From contig DATCKG010000095.1 in the NCBI GenBank assembly GCA_036562385.1, positions 1 to 20,194 on the forward strand: DNA of 20,194 nt, read 5' to 3'. The notes beneath the pieces were generated by a model. It had not been told where the DNA came from and did no database searches. It was given only the letters and a program-made list of their open reading frames with translations. The position numbers were made by a program, and so were the translations under genes. Positions 1 to 6,546 of this stretch are shown here, piece after piece (position 1 is the stretch's first letter; the number at the start of each line of letters is the position of its first letter). The stretch comes from DATCKG01 sp036562385. Lineage in GTDB: Bacteria > Bacillota > Sulfobacillia > Symbiobacteriales > Symbiobacteriaceae.

Positions 1-106
<106 letters not shown>

Positions 107-119
107 CTGTTTTCACAGC

Positions 120-138
120 GCCCGGGCACAGCCCGGGC
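120..138 (+). other. GC-rich hairpin between 5S rRNA and the first tRNA
   Basis: GCCCGGGC (120-127) and GCCCGGGC (131-138) form an 8-bp perfect stem with a 3-nt ACA loop. No T-tract follows, so it is more likely an rRNA/tRNA processing or spacer structure than a terminator. Its function is not shown by the sequence. Confidence 0.5.
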
Positions 139-144
139 CCACAC

Positions 145-218
145 TGGGGAATGGGGTAACGGTAGCCCGGCTGACTCTGGATCAGCTAGTCCTGGTTCGA
201 ATCCAGGTTCCCCAGCCA
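145..218 (+). tRNA. tRNA-Gln (anticodon CUG)
   Basis: The acceptor TGGGGAA pairs with TTCCCCA. The anticodon stem GCTGA/TCAGC encloses the loop CTCTGGA, so the anticodon is CTG. The T-loop GGTTCGAATCC is canonical and CCA is encoded. The U1-A72 pair is usual for tRNA-Gln. Confidence 0.95.
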
Positions 219-223
219 CAGAC

Positions 224-298
224 TCCGGCATAGCTCAGCGGTAGAGCATCCGGCTGTTAACCGGAGGGTCGTAGGTTCGAATCCTACTGCCGGAGCCA
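224..298 (+). tRNA. tRNA-Asn (anticodon GUU)
   Basis: The acceptor TCCGGCA pairs with TGCCGGA. The anticodon loop CTGTTAA sits in a TCCGG/CCGGA stem and gives GTT. The T-arm is normal (GGTTCGAATCC) and CCA is encoded. Only 5 nt separate it from tRNA-Gln. Confidence 0.96.
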
Positions 299-301
299 CA
301 T

Positions 302-377
302 GCGGGCGTAGCTCAGGTGATAGAGCGGTACCCTCCCAAGGTACAGGTCGCGGGTTTGAGTCCCGTCGCCCGCTCCA
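302..377 (+). tRNA. tRNA-Gly (anticodon CCC)
   Basis: The acceptor GCGGGCG pairs with CGCCCGC. The anticodon stem GTACC/GGTAC holds the loop CTCCCAA, so the anticodon is CCC. CCA is encoded. It begins 3 nt after tRNA-Asn. Confidence 0.95.
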
Positions 378-382
378 ATGAC

Positions 383-458
383 GGACCGCTAGCTCAATTG
401 GTAGAGCATCCGACTCTTAATCGGACGGTTGTAGGTTCGAGTCCTACGCGGTCCACCA
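383..458 (+). tRNA. tRNA-Lys (anticodon CUU)
   Basis: The acceptor GGACCGC pairs with GCGGTCC. The anticodon stem TCCGA/TCGGA holds the loop CTCTTAA, so the anticodon is CTT. The T-loop GGTTCGAGTCC is canonical and CCA is encoded. Confidence 0.95.
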
Positions 459-487
459 ATCGTTGTCGCTGGAACTGATTACCTGCT

Positions 488-563
488 GCGGGTTTAGCTC
501 AGTTGGTAGAGCGCCACCTTGCCAAGGTGGAGGTCGCGAGTTCGAGTCTCGTAACCCGCTCCA
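488..563 (+). tRNA. tRNA-Gly (anticodon GCC)
   Basis: The acceptor GCGGGTT pairs with AACCCGC. The anticodon stem CCACC/GGTGG holds the loop TTGCCAA, so the anticodon is GCC. CCA is encoded. This is the second tRNA-Gly of the cluster. Confidence 0.96.
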
Positions 564-618
564 GAGATCAGTCCACTGGTTTGCCGGCGGCCGTACAGCC
601 GGCACTTTGGTATTTTTC

Positions 619-695
619 GCGAGGGTAGCTCAGTCGGCCAGAGCACTCGGCTGATAACCGAGAGGTCCCGGGTTCGAATCCCGGCCCTCGCACCA
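619..695 (+). tRNA. tRNA-Ile (anticodon GAU)
   Basis: The acceptor GCGAGGG pairs with CCCTCGC. The anticodon stem CTCGG/CCGAG holds the loop CTGATAA, so the anticodon is GAT. The T-loop is canonical and CCA is encoded. It is the last gene of the cluster; the terminator begins about 30 nt downstream. Confidence 0.96.
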
Positions 696-726
696 GCTCC
701 GGTTGTTTCGTCTTGTACCATACGCA

Positions 727-790
727 GCAGGCCCTGCCGCTTCTTCTTGCAGGAGATGCGGCGGGGCCTGCTTCTTTATTTGTTCTTGTT
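727..790 (+). terminator. Rho-independent terminator of the 5S-tRNA operon
   Basis: A 14-bp stem pairs 727-740 with 758-771. Only one G-U pair breaks perfect complementarity. A T-rich run follows (CTTCTTTATTTGTTCTTG). It closes the rRNA/tRNA transcript ahead of the sugar operon promoter. Confidence 0.9.
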
Positions 791-841
791 TCGCCAGGAC
801 TCGGTACCAGGGAATCCGCCAACTTCATTTGGAGGGAAAGG

Positions 842-870
842 TTGCCTTTTTGCCGAAAGCATGTTATAGT
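842..870 (+). promoter_or_regulatory. Sigma-A-type promoter of the sugar operon
   Basis: -35 TTGCCT (842-847) and -10 TATAGT (865-870) are separated by exactly 17 bp. The expected start of transcription is near 877, leaving a leader of about 63 nt before the ATG at 940. A second promoter with the same -35 hexamer occurs upstream of ppa. Confidence 0.75.
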
Positions 871-886
871 TATCTTGTTAGCAGTC

Positions 887-918
887 ACATGTAGTGGCTG
901 CTTACGTTGCCTACATGT
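887..918 (+). promoter_or_regulatory. Perfect inverted repeat in the sugar-operon leader
   Basis: ACATGTAG (887-894) is the exact reverse complement of CTACATGT (911-918), with 16 nt between. The repeat lies just downstream of the predicted transcription start and ends 3 nt before the purine-rich SD (about 921-934). It could act as an operator or as an RNA hairpin that controls translation; the sequence does not decide between them. Confidence 0.5.
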
Positions 919-939
919 CCAGGTGAGGAGGGGGATCTC

Positions 940-1971
940 ATGTCAGTTCGTGCGATCCTGTTGGCCGGCGGGCTGGGGACAAGGCTCCATCCGTTGACGG
1001 AGCACTTGCCGAAGCCCATGATACCGGTGTTGGGTACTCCCTGGTTGGATCGACTGGTGGAGAGTCTGGTAACGCATGGAATTCGTGAGATTACCCTCAG
1101 CCTGCGCCATGGGAAAGATGTGGTGATCGAGCACTTCCGGGAGCCGCGGCCCGGCGTGAACATCCAGTTTGCTGTGGAACCGAAGCCTCTGGGCACCGGT
1201 GGTGCGATCCGGTTTGCCGCGGGCAAGAACCCGACCGAAACCCTGTTGGTAATGAACGCGGATATTGTTCAGACCTTCGCTATATCCGAGTTGATTCGGT
1301 TCCATCGTGAGCGGAACGCGCAGGTGACCATCGGACTGATCGAGGTGGAAGACCCCTCCGCTTACGGCGCAGTGGAACTGACCAGCGACAGCAGAGTACG
1401 CAGGTTTATCGAAAAACCGCGCCCGGGGGAGACGGAGAGTCGGTTGGTGAATGCCGGCATCTACGTCATCGATCCGGGCGTGCTGTCCTTCATCCCGGAG
1501 GGCAGGGAAGTGTCGGTGGAACGGGAGACCTTCCCGACCCTGCTGGAAGCCGGCGTTCGGGTTTACGGCGTAAGGTGCCAGGGCTACTGGAAGGACATCG
1601 GCACCCGGAGCCGCTATTTGGAACTGCACCGGGACATCCTGGATGGCAACTGCCCCATCACGGCGGCGGGGCGGGTCTGCGGTTCCTCCATCTGGCAGGG
1701 GGAGGGGGCGGAGATCTCCCCGTCAGCCCTTCTGATTCCGCCGGTCTTCATTGGTCCGGGGACCGTGGTGGAGGACGGGGCCCGCGTCGGTCCCTGGGTG
1801 GTGCTCGGCGCCCACTGTCGTGTCGGTCAGGGGGCTCGGCTGTCTGAGGTGGTCGTCTGGGACCATGCCTCCGTGGGGGCCGGTGTGTCGGTCCGGCGTT
1901 CGGTGATCGGATACGGCGCCCGGATCGGAGGCGGCGTGGTGGAAGATGCGATGCTTGCAGGGTGGAGGTGA
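940..1971 (+). CDS. NDP-sugar pyrophosphorylase (mannose-1-P guanylyl- / glucose-1-P-transferase family) with beta-helix domain
   Basis: This 343-residue protein belongs to the nucleotidyltransferase family that joins a hexose 1-phosphate to an NTP, giving an NDP-sugar and pyrophosphate. The N-terminal signature GGLGTRLHPLT (from residue 10) with LPKPM (catalytic Lys25) marks the NTP site. NADI, GAVEL, EKPRPGE and NAGIYVIDP follow in the usual order. From about residue 230 the protein shows hexapeptide-like repeats rich in Ile, Val and Gly (for example IGPGTVVEDGARVGP), which suggests a left-handed beta-helix as in GMPP/GlgC-type enzymes. The ATG at 940 is preceded by GGTGAGGAGG; an upstream in-frame TTG (907) lacks an SD. 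The stop abuts the next start, so it heads a three-gene operon. Because a phosphomannomutase-type enzyme is in the same operon, GDP-mannose is a likely product, but nucleotide and sugar specificity cannot be read from the sequence. Confidence 0.88.
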   Translation: MSVRAILLAGGLGTRLHPLTEHLPKPMIPVLGTPWLDRLVESLVTHGIREITLSLRHGKDVVIEHFREPRPGVNIQFAVEPKPLGTGGAIRFAAGKNPTETLLVMNADIVQTFAISELIRFHRERNAQVTIGLIEVEDPSAYGAVELTSDSRVRRFIEKPRPGETESRLVNAGIYVIDPGVLSFIPEGREVSVERETFPTLLEAGVRVYGVRCQGYWKDIGTRSRYLELHRDILDGNCPITAAGRVCGSSIWQGEGAEISPSALLIPPVFIGPGTVVEDGARVGPWVVLGAHCRVGQGARLSEVVVWDHASVGAGVSVRRSVIGYGARIGGGVVEDAMLAGWR

Positions 1972-4239
1972 ATGATTTTGGGGCTGAGGCTGGCGATGGT
2001 CTCGACATACCCGCCGAGGCAGTGCGGGATTGCCACCTTCGCTGCCCATCTCCGGGGCGGCCTGCTGGCGGCCGGGGCCGATGAGGTGGCCGTGGTGGCA
2101 ATGCTGAAGGAAGATGCCACCGACGTTCAGCGGCCGGAAGTGATTGCGACCATTCGGGAGGAGCATGCGAGCGATTACCGGGAGGCCGCCCGGTTGCTGA
2201 ACCAGCAGGGTTACGATGCCGTCCTGCTGCAGCATGAGTTCGGCATCTTCGGCGGAACTGCCGGCTGTCTGGTCAATGAACTGCTCGACAGCCTGGAGAT
2301 TCCCGTGATCGCCACCCTGCATACCATCTTGTCGGAGCCGGGACCGGAGTATCGGCAGGGTATGGAGCAGCTCCTGCACCGCATCCAGGCCGCCGTGGTG
2401 ATGGCGGAACGGGGTGGTCAGATCCTGCGGGACGTGTACGGCTTCAGCCGCGATCGGATTTTCCACATTCCTCACGGTGTACCGAAGGCCCCTCCTGGGA
2501 CTCGGGAGGATTGGAAAAAGCGCCTGGGGGTAGACGGCCGCGTCGTTGCCATGACCTTTGGCCTGATCGGTCCGGGTAAGGGGATCGAGACGGCTCTCCG
2601 GGCGCTTTCCCTGGCGGTATCGCAGTGTCCGGCCCTGCTCTACCTCATCGTCGGCGCCACCCATCCGGAGGTGCTCCGCAAGGAGGGCGAGCGGTACCGT
2701 CGCTCGCTGGAGCAGCTGGTGGCGGAACTGGGGATGGAGCAGCATGTCCGGTTCGTCAACCGCTACCTGTCCGATGACGAACTTCTCGGTTATCTGATGG
2801 CAGCTGACCTGTACATTTCGCCGTATCCGGGAGCCCAGCAGATTACAAGCGGTACGCTTACATACGCCCTTGCCATGGGGAAAGCCATCGTATCGACCCC
2901 GTACACGTATGCCCAGGAACTGCTGGCCGACGGAGCAGGCGTTCTGGTCCCCTTCAACGACTGGGAAGCCATGGGTCAGGTGATCGGTGAACTGGCCCGG
3001 GACCAGAAGATGCGGGAGGCCCTTTCCGCCAAGGCCCGGGAGCGGGGCGAAGGTTTCGCCTGGCCCAGTGTGGGCGGGCGGTACCTCCAGCTGGCGGAGC
3101 GGCTGCGGGGCGGCGTCTACGTCCTGGCCGGTGGCAGCCGCAACTGGGACGAGTCCGGTGAGACGGAGGAACTGCCTACCCCTTCGCTGGACCATCTGAT
3201 TCGGATGACCGACGATACCGGTATGATCCAACATGCCATCGGACCGGTTCCCAACCGGGATACCGGCTACACGTCCGACGATAACGCCAGGGCGCTTCTC
3301 GTTTCCGTCTGGGCCGCGGAGGCCGGTCATCCGGAGGCGGAGCGGTTGGCGGAGACGTACCTCGCGTTCCTGGCCTACGCCCTCCGTCCCGACCGGTGGT
3401 TCCACAACTTCTTCGGGTACGACCGGCGGGCCATTCCCGAGGACCATTCCGAGGACTGCCAGGGGCGCTGCCTCTGGGGGCTGGCGGCGGCTGCCCGTCA
3501 CTGGGCAGGGCGCTCTCACGGCTGGACGGCTGCCCACCTGTTCGCAAGCGGCCTGCAGCCCTGTCGTTCCTTCCGGTGGGTACGGGGCCTCGCCGGGCTG
3601 GTGGTAGCCGGCACCGAGTGGCTTGAGGCCGTGGAGAGCGGTTCCCGCCCCGAGGGAGGCCCGGACGATGCGGAGGTCCGGAACCTCGTTGTCACGGCGG
3701 CCGACAACCTGGTCACCACCTGGGAGCGGAACCGGGATATCAACTGGGAATGGTTTGAGGACTGCCTGACGTACGACAACGCCGTTCCGCCCTTTGCGCT
3801 CCTGCGGGCGGCCCGCATCACCGGGCAGGCGTCCTACCGGGAGGCCGGTCTGGCTACCCTGGAGTTCCTGGCCAGGGTTACCTTCCGGGACAAGGTCTTC
3901 TGGCCCATTGGCAACCGTGGCTGGTATCCGCGCAACGGGCGCCGGGCCGACTTCGATCAGCAGCCGCTGGAGGCCGCCATGATGGTACTGGCCTGCCGGG
4001 AGGCTGCAGCGGTGACCGGCGACAGCGCCTGGATGGAGCTGGCCCACCATGCCGCCAGGTGGTTTGTGGGCCAGAACGCTCTCGGCGTGAGCATGGTGGA
4101 TGAAGACACCGGTGGGTGTCACGACGGATTGGAGGAAGACGGCGTCAACCCGAACCAGGGAGCCGAGTCTTCCCTGGCCTGGCTGATGGCTGCCTATGCT
4201 CTCCAGCGCCGGCCGGCATTCACTTCTGCTGCGAGGTGA
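1972..4239 (+). CDS. Glycosyltransferase family 4 fused to a six-hairpin glycosidase-like domain
   Basis: This 755-residue protein has two parts. Residues 1 to about 395 form a GT-B retaining glycosyltransferase of GT4 type. The N-terminal STYPPRQCGIATFAAHL motif, the glycine-rich FGLIGPGKGIETALRA segment and the donor-site region PYPGAQQITSGTLTYALAMG support this. From about residue 409 (DHLIRMTDDTGMIQHA) to the end the sequence resembles an alpha/alpha six-hairpin glycosidase, with GYTSDDNARALL, a Trp-rich WERNRDINWEWFED segment and EDGVNPNQGAESSLAWL. The ATG directly follows the upstream TGA, with GGAGG inside the preceding codons, so translation is probably coupled. No signal peptide or membrane span is visible, so it is likely cytosolic. 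The natural inference is synthesis and trimming, or phosphorolysis, of a mannose- or glucose-containing glycan. Whether the second domain is catalytic is unknown. Confidence 0.82.
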   Translation: MILGLRLAMVSTYPPRQCGIATFAAHLRGGLLAAGADEVAVVAMLKEDATDVQRPEVIATIREEHASDYREAARLLNQQGYDAVLLQHEFGIFGGTAGCLVNELLDSLEIPVIATLHTILSEPGPEYRQGMEQLLHRIQAAVVMAERGGQILRDVYGFSRDRIFHIPHGVPKAPPGTREDWKKRLGVDGRVVAMTFGLIGPGKGIETALRALSLAVSQCPALLYLIVGATHPEVLRKEGERYRRSLEQLVAELGMEQHVRFVNRYLSDDELLGYLMAADLYISPYPGAQQITSGTLTYALAMGKAIVSTPYTYAQELLADGAGVLVPFNDWEAMGQVIGELARDQKMREALSAKARERGEGFAWPSVGGRYLQLAERLRGGVYVLAGGSRNWDESGETEELPTPSLDHLIRMTDDTGMIQHAIGPVPNRDTGYTSDDNARALLVSVWAAEAGHPEAERLAETYLAFLAYALRPDRWFHNFFGYDRRAIPEDHSEDCQGRCLWGLAAAARHWAGRSHGWTAAHLFASGLQPCRSFRWVRGLAGLVVAGTEWLEAVESGSRPEGGPDDAEVRNLVVTAADNLVTTWERNRDINWEWFEDCLTYDNAVPPFALLRAARITGQASYREAGLATLEFLARVTFRDKVFWPIGNRGWYPRNGRRADFDQQPLEAAMMVLACREAAAVTGDSAWMELAHHAARWFVGQNALGVSMVDEDTGGCHDGLEEDGVNPNQGAESSLAWLMAAYALQRRPAFTSAAR

Positions 4240-4246
4240 TGATGCG

Positions 4247-5653
4247 GTGAAGGCTCTGGAAACCCCCTTTGAAGCATTGCCGGCGGAAATCTTCCGGGAA
4301 TACGATGTCCGGGGCGTCTACGGCAAGACGCTGTTTGACGAGACCGCACGGCTGGTGGGGCGGGCCATGGCGGCCCTGGCCCTGGAGCACAACTGCCACG
4401 AGGTCCTGGTGGGCCACGATAACCGGGTTTCTTCCCCCAACCTCGCCCAGGCCCTGATCGAGGGCATTACCGAAATGGGGGTGGATGTGCTCAGCATCGG
4501 CCAGGTGACCACCCCCATCCTCTACTGGGCCCGGATCTTCTACGGAATCGACCCCGCTGTGATGGTCACAGCCAGCCACAACCCCGGCGATGAGAACGGC
4601 TTCAAGGTCTGCCTCGGTCCTGCCACCCTTTACGGCGAGGGGATCCAGGATCTGTACCGGCGGGCCCAGGCGGCCCGGGAGGCAGTCCCTGCCGCCCGGA
4701 AGGGCCGGGTGCGGACCACCGACGTGATTCCCAGCTACATCGAGATGATTGCTGGGCGTATCGCCCTGAACCGGCCTCTCAAGGTGGTGCTGGATGCAGG
4801 CAACGGCACCGCCGGGCCCATTGCGCCGCGGCTGTTCCGGCGCCTGGGTTGTGAGGTAACGGAGCTGTTCTGCGAATCGGATCCCACCTTCCCCAACCAC
4901 CATCCGGACCCCGTCCGGCCGGAGAATCTGCAGGCGCTGATCCGCAAGGTCCAGGAGACCGGGGCGGATCTGGGGCTGGCCTTTGACGGCGACGGCGACC
5001 GGCTCGGGGTGGTGGACGACAAGGGCCAGATCCTCTGGGGCGATCAGTTGATGATCCTCTTCTGGCGGGAGATCCTGCCCCGGTATCCTGGCGCCACTGC
5101 GCTGGTGGAAGTGAAGTGCTCGCAGGCGCTGGTGGAGGAGATCCAGCGGCTGGGGGGCAAGCCAGTCTTCCACCGCACCGGTCACTCCTACATCAAGAAG
5201 TCGCTGCGGGAGCTCAACGCTCCCTTTGCCGGTGAGATGTCCGGCCACCTGTTCTTCGCCGACGGGTACTACGGTTTTGATGACGCGTTCTACGCCGGCG
5301 CCCGCCTGTGCCGCCTGGTGGCCGCCGGAGACAAGCCGCTTTCCGCCCTGTGGGCTGACGTGCCCCGCTATCCTTCCACCCCCGAGGTTCGGGTCCACTG
5401 CCCGGAGCACCTGAAGGCCAAGGTGGTGGAGGGAGTGCGGCAGCACTTCCGGGATCGCTATGAGGTTCTCACGGTGGACGGCGCCCGGGTGCTCTTCCCC
5501 GGTGGTTGGGGATTGGTCCGGGCCTCCAACACCCAGCCCGTGCTGGTAGTCCGTTGCGAGGGGCGGACGGAGCAGGATCTTCAGCAGATCAAGGCGGAAA
5601 TGGAAGCGGCGCTCGGTAAGTATCCTGAAATCGGGCCTGTCAACTGGCAGTAG
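4247..5653 (+). CDS. Phosphomannomutase / phosphoglucomutase
   Basis: This 468-residue enzyme of the alpha-D-phosphohexomutase superfamily interconverts hexose 6-phosphate and hexose 1-phosphate (ManB/AlgC type). All four signatures are present. TASHNP holds the phosphoserine Ser110. DGDGDR carries the metal-binding Asp247, Asp249 and Asp251. GEMSGH (Glu330-His334) is the sugar-recognition loop. RASNTQP (Arg425 onward) binds phosphate. The GTG at 4247 is chosen because GAGGTGAT ends 6 nt upstream and family homology begins at EIFREYDVRG; a longer reading from 4196 would overlap the preceding gene. It starts 7 nt after the upstream stop. It would supply hexose 1-phosphate to the first gene of the operon. 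The GEMSGH variant is shared by dual mannose/glucose enzymes, so both substrates are possible. Confidence 0.92.
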   Translation: MKALETPFEALPAEIFREYDVRGVYGKTLFDETARLVGRAMAALALEHNCHEVLVGHDNRVSSPNLAQALIEGITEMGVDVLSIGQVTTPILYWARIFYGIDPAVMVTASHNPGDENGFKVCLGPATLYGEGIQDLYRRAQAAREAVPAARKGRVRTTDVIPSYIEMIAGRIALNRPLKVVLDAGNGTAGPIAPRLFRRLGCEVTELFCESDPTFPNHHPDPVRPENLQALIRKVQETGADLGLAFDGDGDRLGVVDDKGQILWGDQLMILFWREILPRYPGATALVEVKCSQALVEEIQRLGGKPVFHRTGHSYIKKSLRELNAPFAGEMSGHLFFADGYYGFDDAFYAGARLCRLVAAGDKPLSALWADVPRYPSTPEVRVHCPEHLKAKVVEGVRQHFRDRYEVLTVDGARVLFPGGWGLVRASNTQPVLVVRCEGRTEQDLQQIKAEMEAALGKYPEIGPVNWQ

Positions 5654-5685
5654 GTCATTTCAGACGTTGGAGCATGCGCGAAAAC

Positions 5686-5740
5686 GGGGCTGTCCCAAAA
5701 GTCATCTCAGATGACTTGGGGGCAGCCCCCTTTTCGTTTT
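5686..5740 (+). terminator. Terminator-like hairpin at the left IS end, downstream of the mutase gene
   Basis: GGGGCTG (5686-5692) pairs with CAGCCCC (5723-5729). Inside, AAGTCAT pairs with ATGACTT, and the hairpin is followed by CTTTTCGTTTT. The structure is the palindromic IS end, but as placed, 33 nt past the operon stop codon, it should also end transcription of the sugar operon. Confidence 0.65.
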
Positions 5741-5742
5741 GA

Positions 5743-5982
5743 CATAGCAACAAAGGAAAGACTGCATCTGGTTACCAAACGCAACTCCGGTACTACCGCA
5801 GCCTCAGTTGCGACGGCTGCCCCTTACGCGCACAGTGCACAAAAGCCAAAGGCGATCGAAAGATTAGTGTAAGCTTAGCGTTCTTCCGGGCCAAGGAAAA
5901 AGCAAGAGCACTTCTGTTGAGTGAACAAGGCAAAGAACTAACCACACGCCGCCTGACAGAGGTCGAAGCAGCTGAAAAGGAA
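5743..5982 (+). pseudogene. Transposase fragment, IS1182-like (internal piece only)
   Basis: The plus-strand reading frame gives YYRSLSCDGCPLRAQCTKAKG and then FFRAKEKARALLLSEQGKEL followed by TTRRLTEVE. This is the zinc-knuckle-like CxxC...C region and downstream helix of IS1182-type (DDE) transposases. A stop codon occurs in frame at 5740, just before the piece. After TEVE (about 5967) the frame runs almost directly into the right-end palindrome, so the normal C-terminal catalytic part is missing as well as the whole N-terminal half. About 80 codons survive. It cannot encode an active transposase. Confidence 0.75.
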
Positions 5983-6235
5983 GGGGCTGTCCCCAGCAGA
6001 GCAATCTGCTTTTGGGACAGCCCCTTTGCTATTGACTGGTCGGCCTCGTATTCCGGCGGCACTACCAGTACCTCTCCGCACAGGATCTGTTCTGCAATCC
6101 GCTCGGCCTCTTTCTCACTCATGTACGCGTCGGTAGCAGCCACAAACACCGGAATCGCCACACACGCAAGGACCAGCAGAGCGATCAGAAGCCTCTTCAT
6201 TCCCCACATCCTCTCCGGCCAGAATCTTGTGGCTT

Positions 6236-6241
6236 ATTATA
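6236..6241 (-). promoter_or_regulatory. -10 box of the interrupted small gene
   Basis: A consensus TATAAT on the minus strand lies about 36 nt before the ATG at 6200. The -35 at 17-bp spacing (CGGTAA, 6264-6259) is poor, so only the -10 is convincing. Confidence 0.4.
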
Positions 6242-6292
6242 CCATCTTGGTGGGTTGCTTACCGCTACACGCAGCGTACTTTACACCCATAC

Positions 6293-6406
6293 TCAATAAC
6301 GGCCAGGACGGTTTGGTCCGGCACTCGTCAGGTTCTCGATCAGCAGCCCGTCATAGGCAACCGCGATCTTCCCGGTTTCTTCGGAGACGACCACGGCGAT
6401 GGCATC
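6293..6406 (-). pseudogene. Fragment resembling the end of a diadenylate cyclase (DisA_N/CdaA) domain
   Basis: The minus-strand frame from 6406 reads DAIAVVVSEETGKIAVAYDG and then LLIENLT before ending at TGA (6295-6293). This closely matches the family pattern DAVxxVVSEETGxIxxAxxGxLxxxL near the end of the c-di-AMP synthase domain of CdaA/DisA. The catalytic DGA and RHR motifs that should precede it are absent, no start codon with an SD is visible, and the residues upstream in the same frame do not resemble the family. I read it as a gene relic. The match is from memory of the family, so homology is likely but not proven. Confidence 0.5.
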
Positions 6407-6444
6407 TCTTCTATGACTTGCTGAAGCAGTTGGCCAAAGCCCAT

Positions 6445-6492
6445 CATCGAACAACAAAGCCCCGGTACTGCCACAGTTGGCGCCCGGGGCTT
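6445..6492 (-). terminator. Terminator downstream of ptsI
   Basis: AAGCCCCGG (6457-6465) pairs with CCGGGGCTT (6484-6492), and an inner TGCCA/TGGCG pairing extends the stem. Read on the minus strand it is followed by TTTGTTGTTCG. It lies about 55 nt beyond the ptsI stop. In the plus direction it is also followed by a short T-rich stretch, so it may work both ways. Confidence 0.7.
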
Positions 6493-6546
6493 CTTTACTA
6501 TACATGATGCGCAGTGGCGCGTGGGGACGGGGCAAACCGCTCGCTG

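Larger units (their letters stand above)
5686..6024. mobile_element. Internally deleted insertion-sequence remnant with 16-bp terminal inverted repeats
   Basis: The left end GGGGCTGTCCCAAAAG (5686-5701) and the right end CTTTTGGGACAGCCCC (6009-6024) are perfect 16-bp inverted repeats enclosing 339 bp. Each end is also the outer part of a long imperfect palindrome (5686-5729 and 5983-6024). The interior is less GC-rich than its surroundings and encodes a fragment of an IS1182-like transposase, so this is a non-autonomous, decayed IS. No flanking direct repeat is visible (the right flank starts TTTGC, the left flank ends AAAAC). Terminal repeats of this general type are common in IS1182-like elements; the exact family name should be treated as probable. 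Confidence 0.8.
5655..6200 (-). pseudogene. Small secreted-peptide gene interrupted by the IS remnant
   Basis: On the minus strand an ATG at 6200, with GGAGAGG (6216-6210) 9 nt upstream, opens a frame whose first 22 residues form a typical signal peptide (MKRLLIALLVLAC, then a hydrophobic run ending VAA). A hydrophilic part follows: TDAYMSEKEAERIAEQILCG and EVLVVPPEYEADQSIA. At 6024 it runs into the IS right end. If the 339 bp from 5686 to 6024 are removed, the reading frame continues without a shift as K-FSRMLQRLK and stops at TGA (5657-5655), one base from the mutase stop codon. The ancestral product would be 68 residues and convergent with the sugar operon. I do not recognise its family. 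A MWG-extended start at 6209 would overlap the SD and is less likely. Confidence 0.6.

Noticed and set aside
463..888. Short open frames across tRNA-Gly, tRNA-Ile and the terminator
   Set aside because: They translate tRNA and terminator sequence; some contain the false GFEPGTSR-like string commonly produced by antisense tRNA T-arms.
1723..4122. Very long minus-strand open frame opposite the glycosyltransferase gene
   Set aside because: It mirrors a real GC-rich gene with strong family motifs; it has no SD at a sensible start, is full of Pro/Gly/Arg and shows no family motif. The same applies to long antisense frames over the mutase, ylbJ and rnr genes.
5686..6024. Target-site duplication flanking the IS remnant
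   Set aside because: The bases immediately outside the two ends (AAAAC and TTTGC) show no direct repeat of any useful length.
5917..6507. Plus-strand open frame of 196 codons in the decayed region
   Set aside because: Its start lies within the transposase fragment and it then runs through the IS end and antisense to the small secreted-protein gene; it is a chimera of unrelated pieces.
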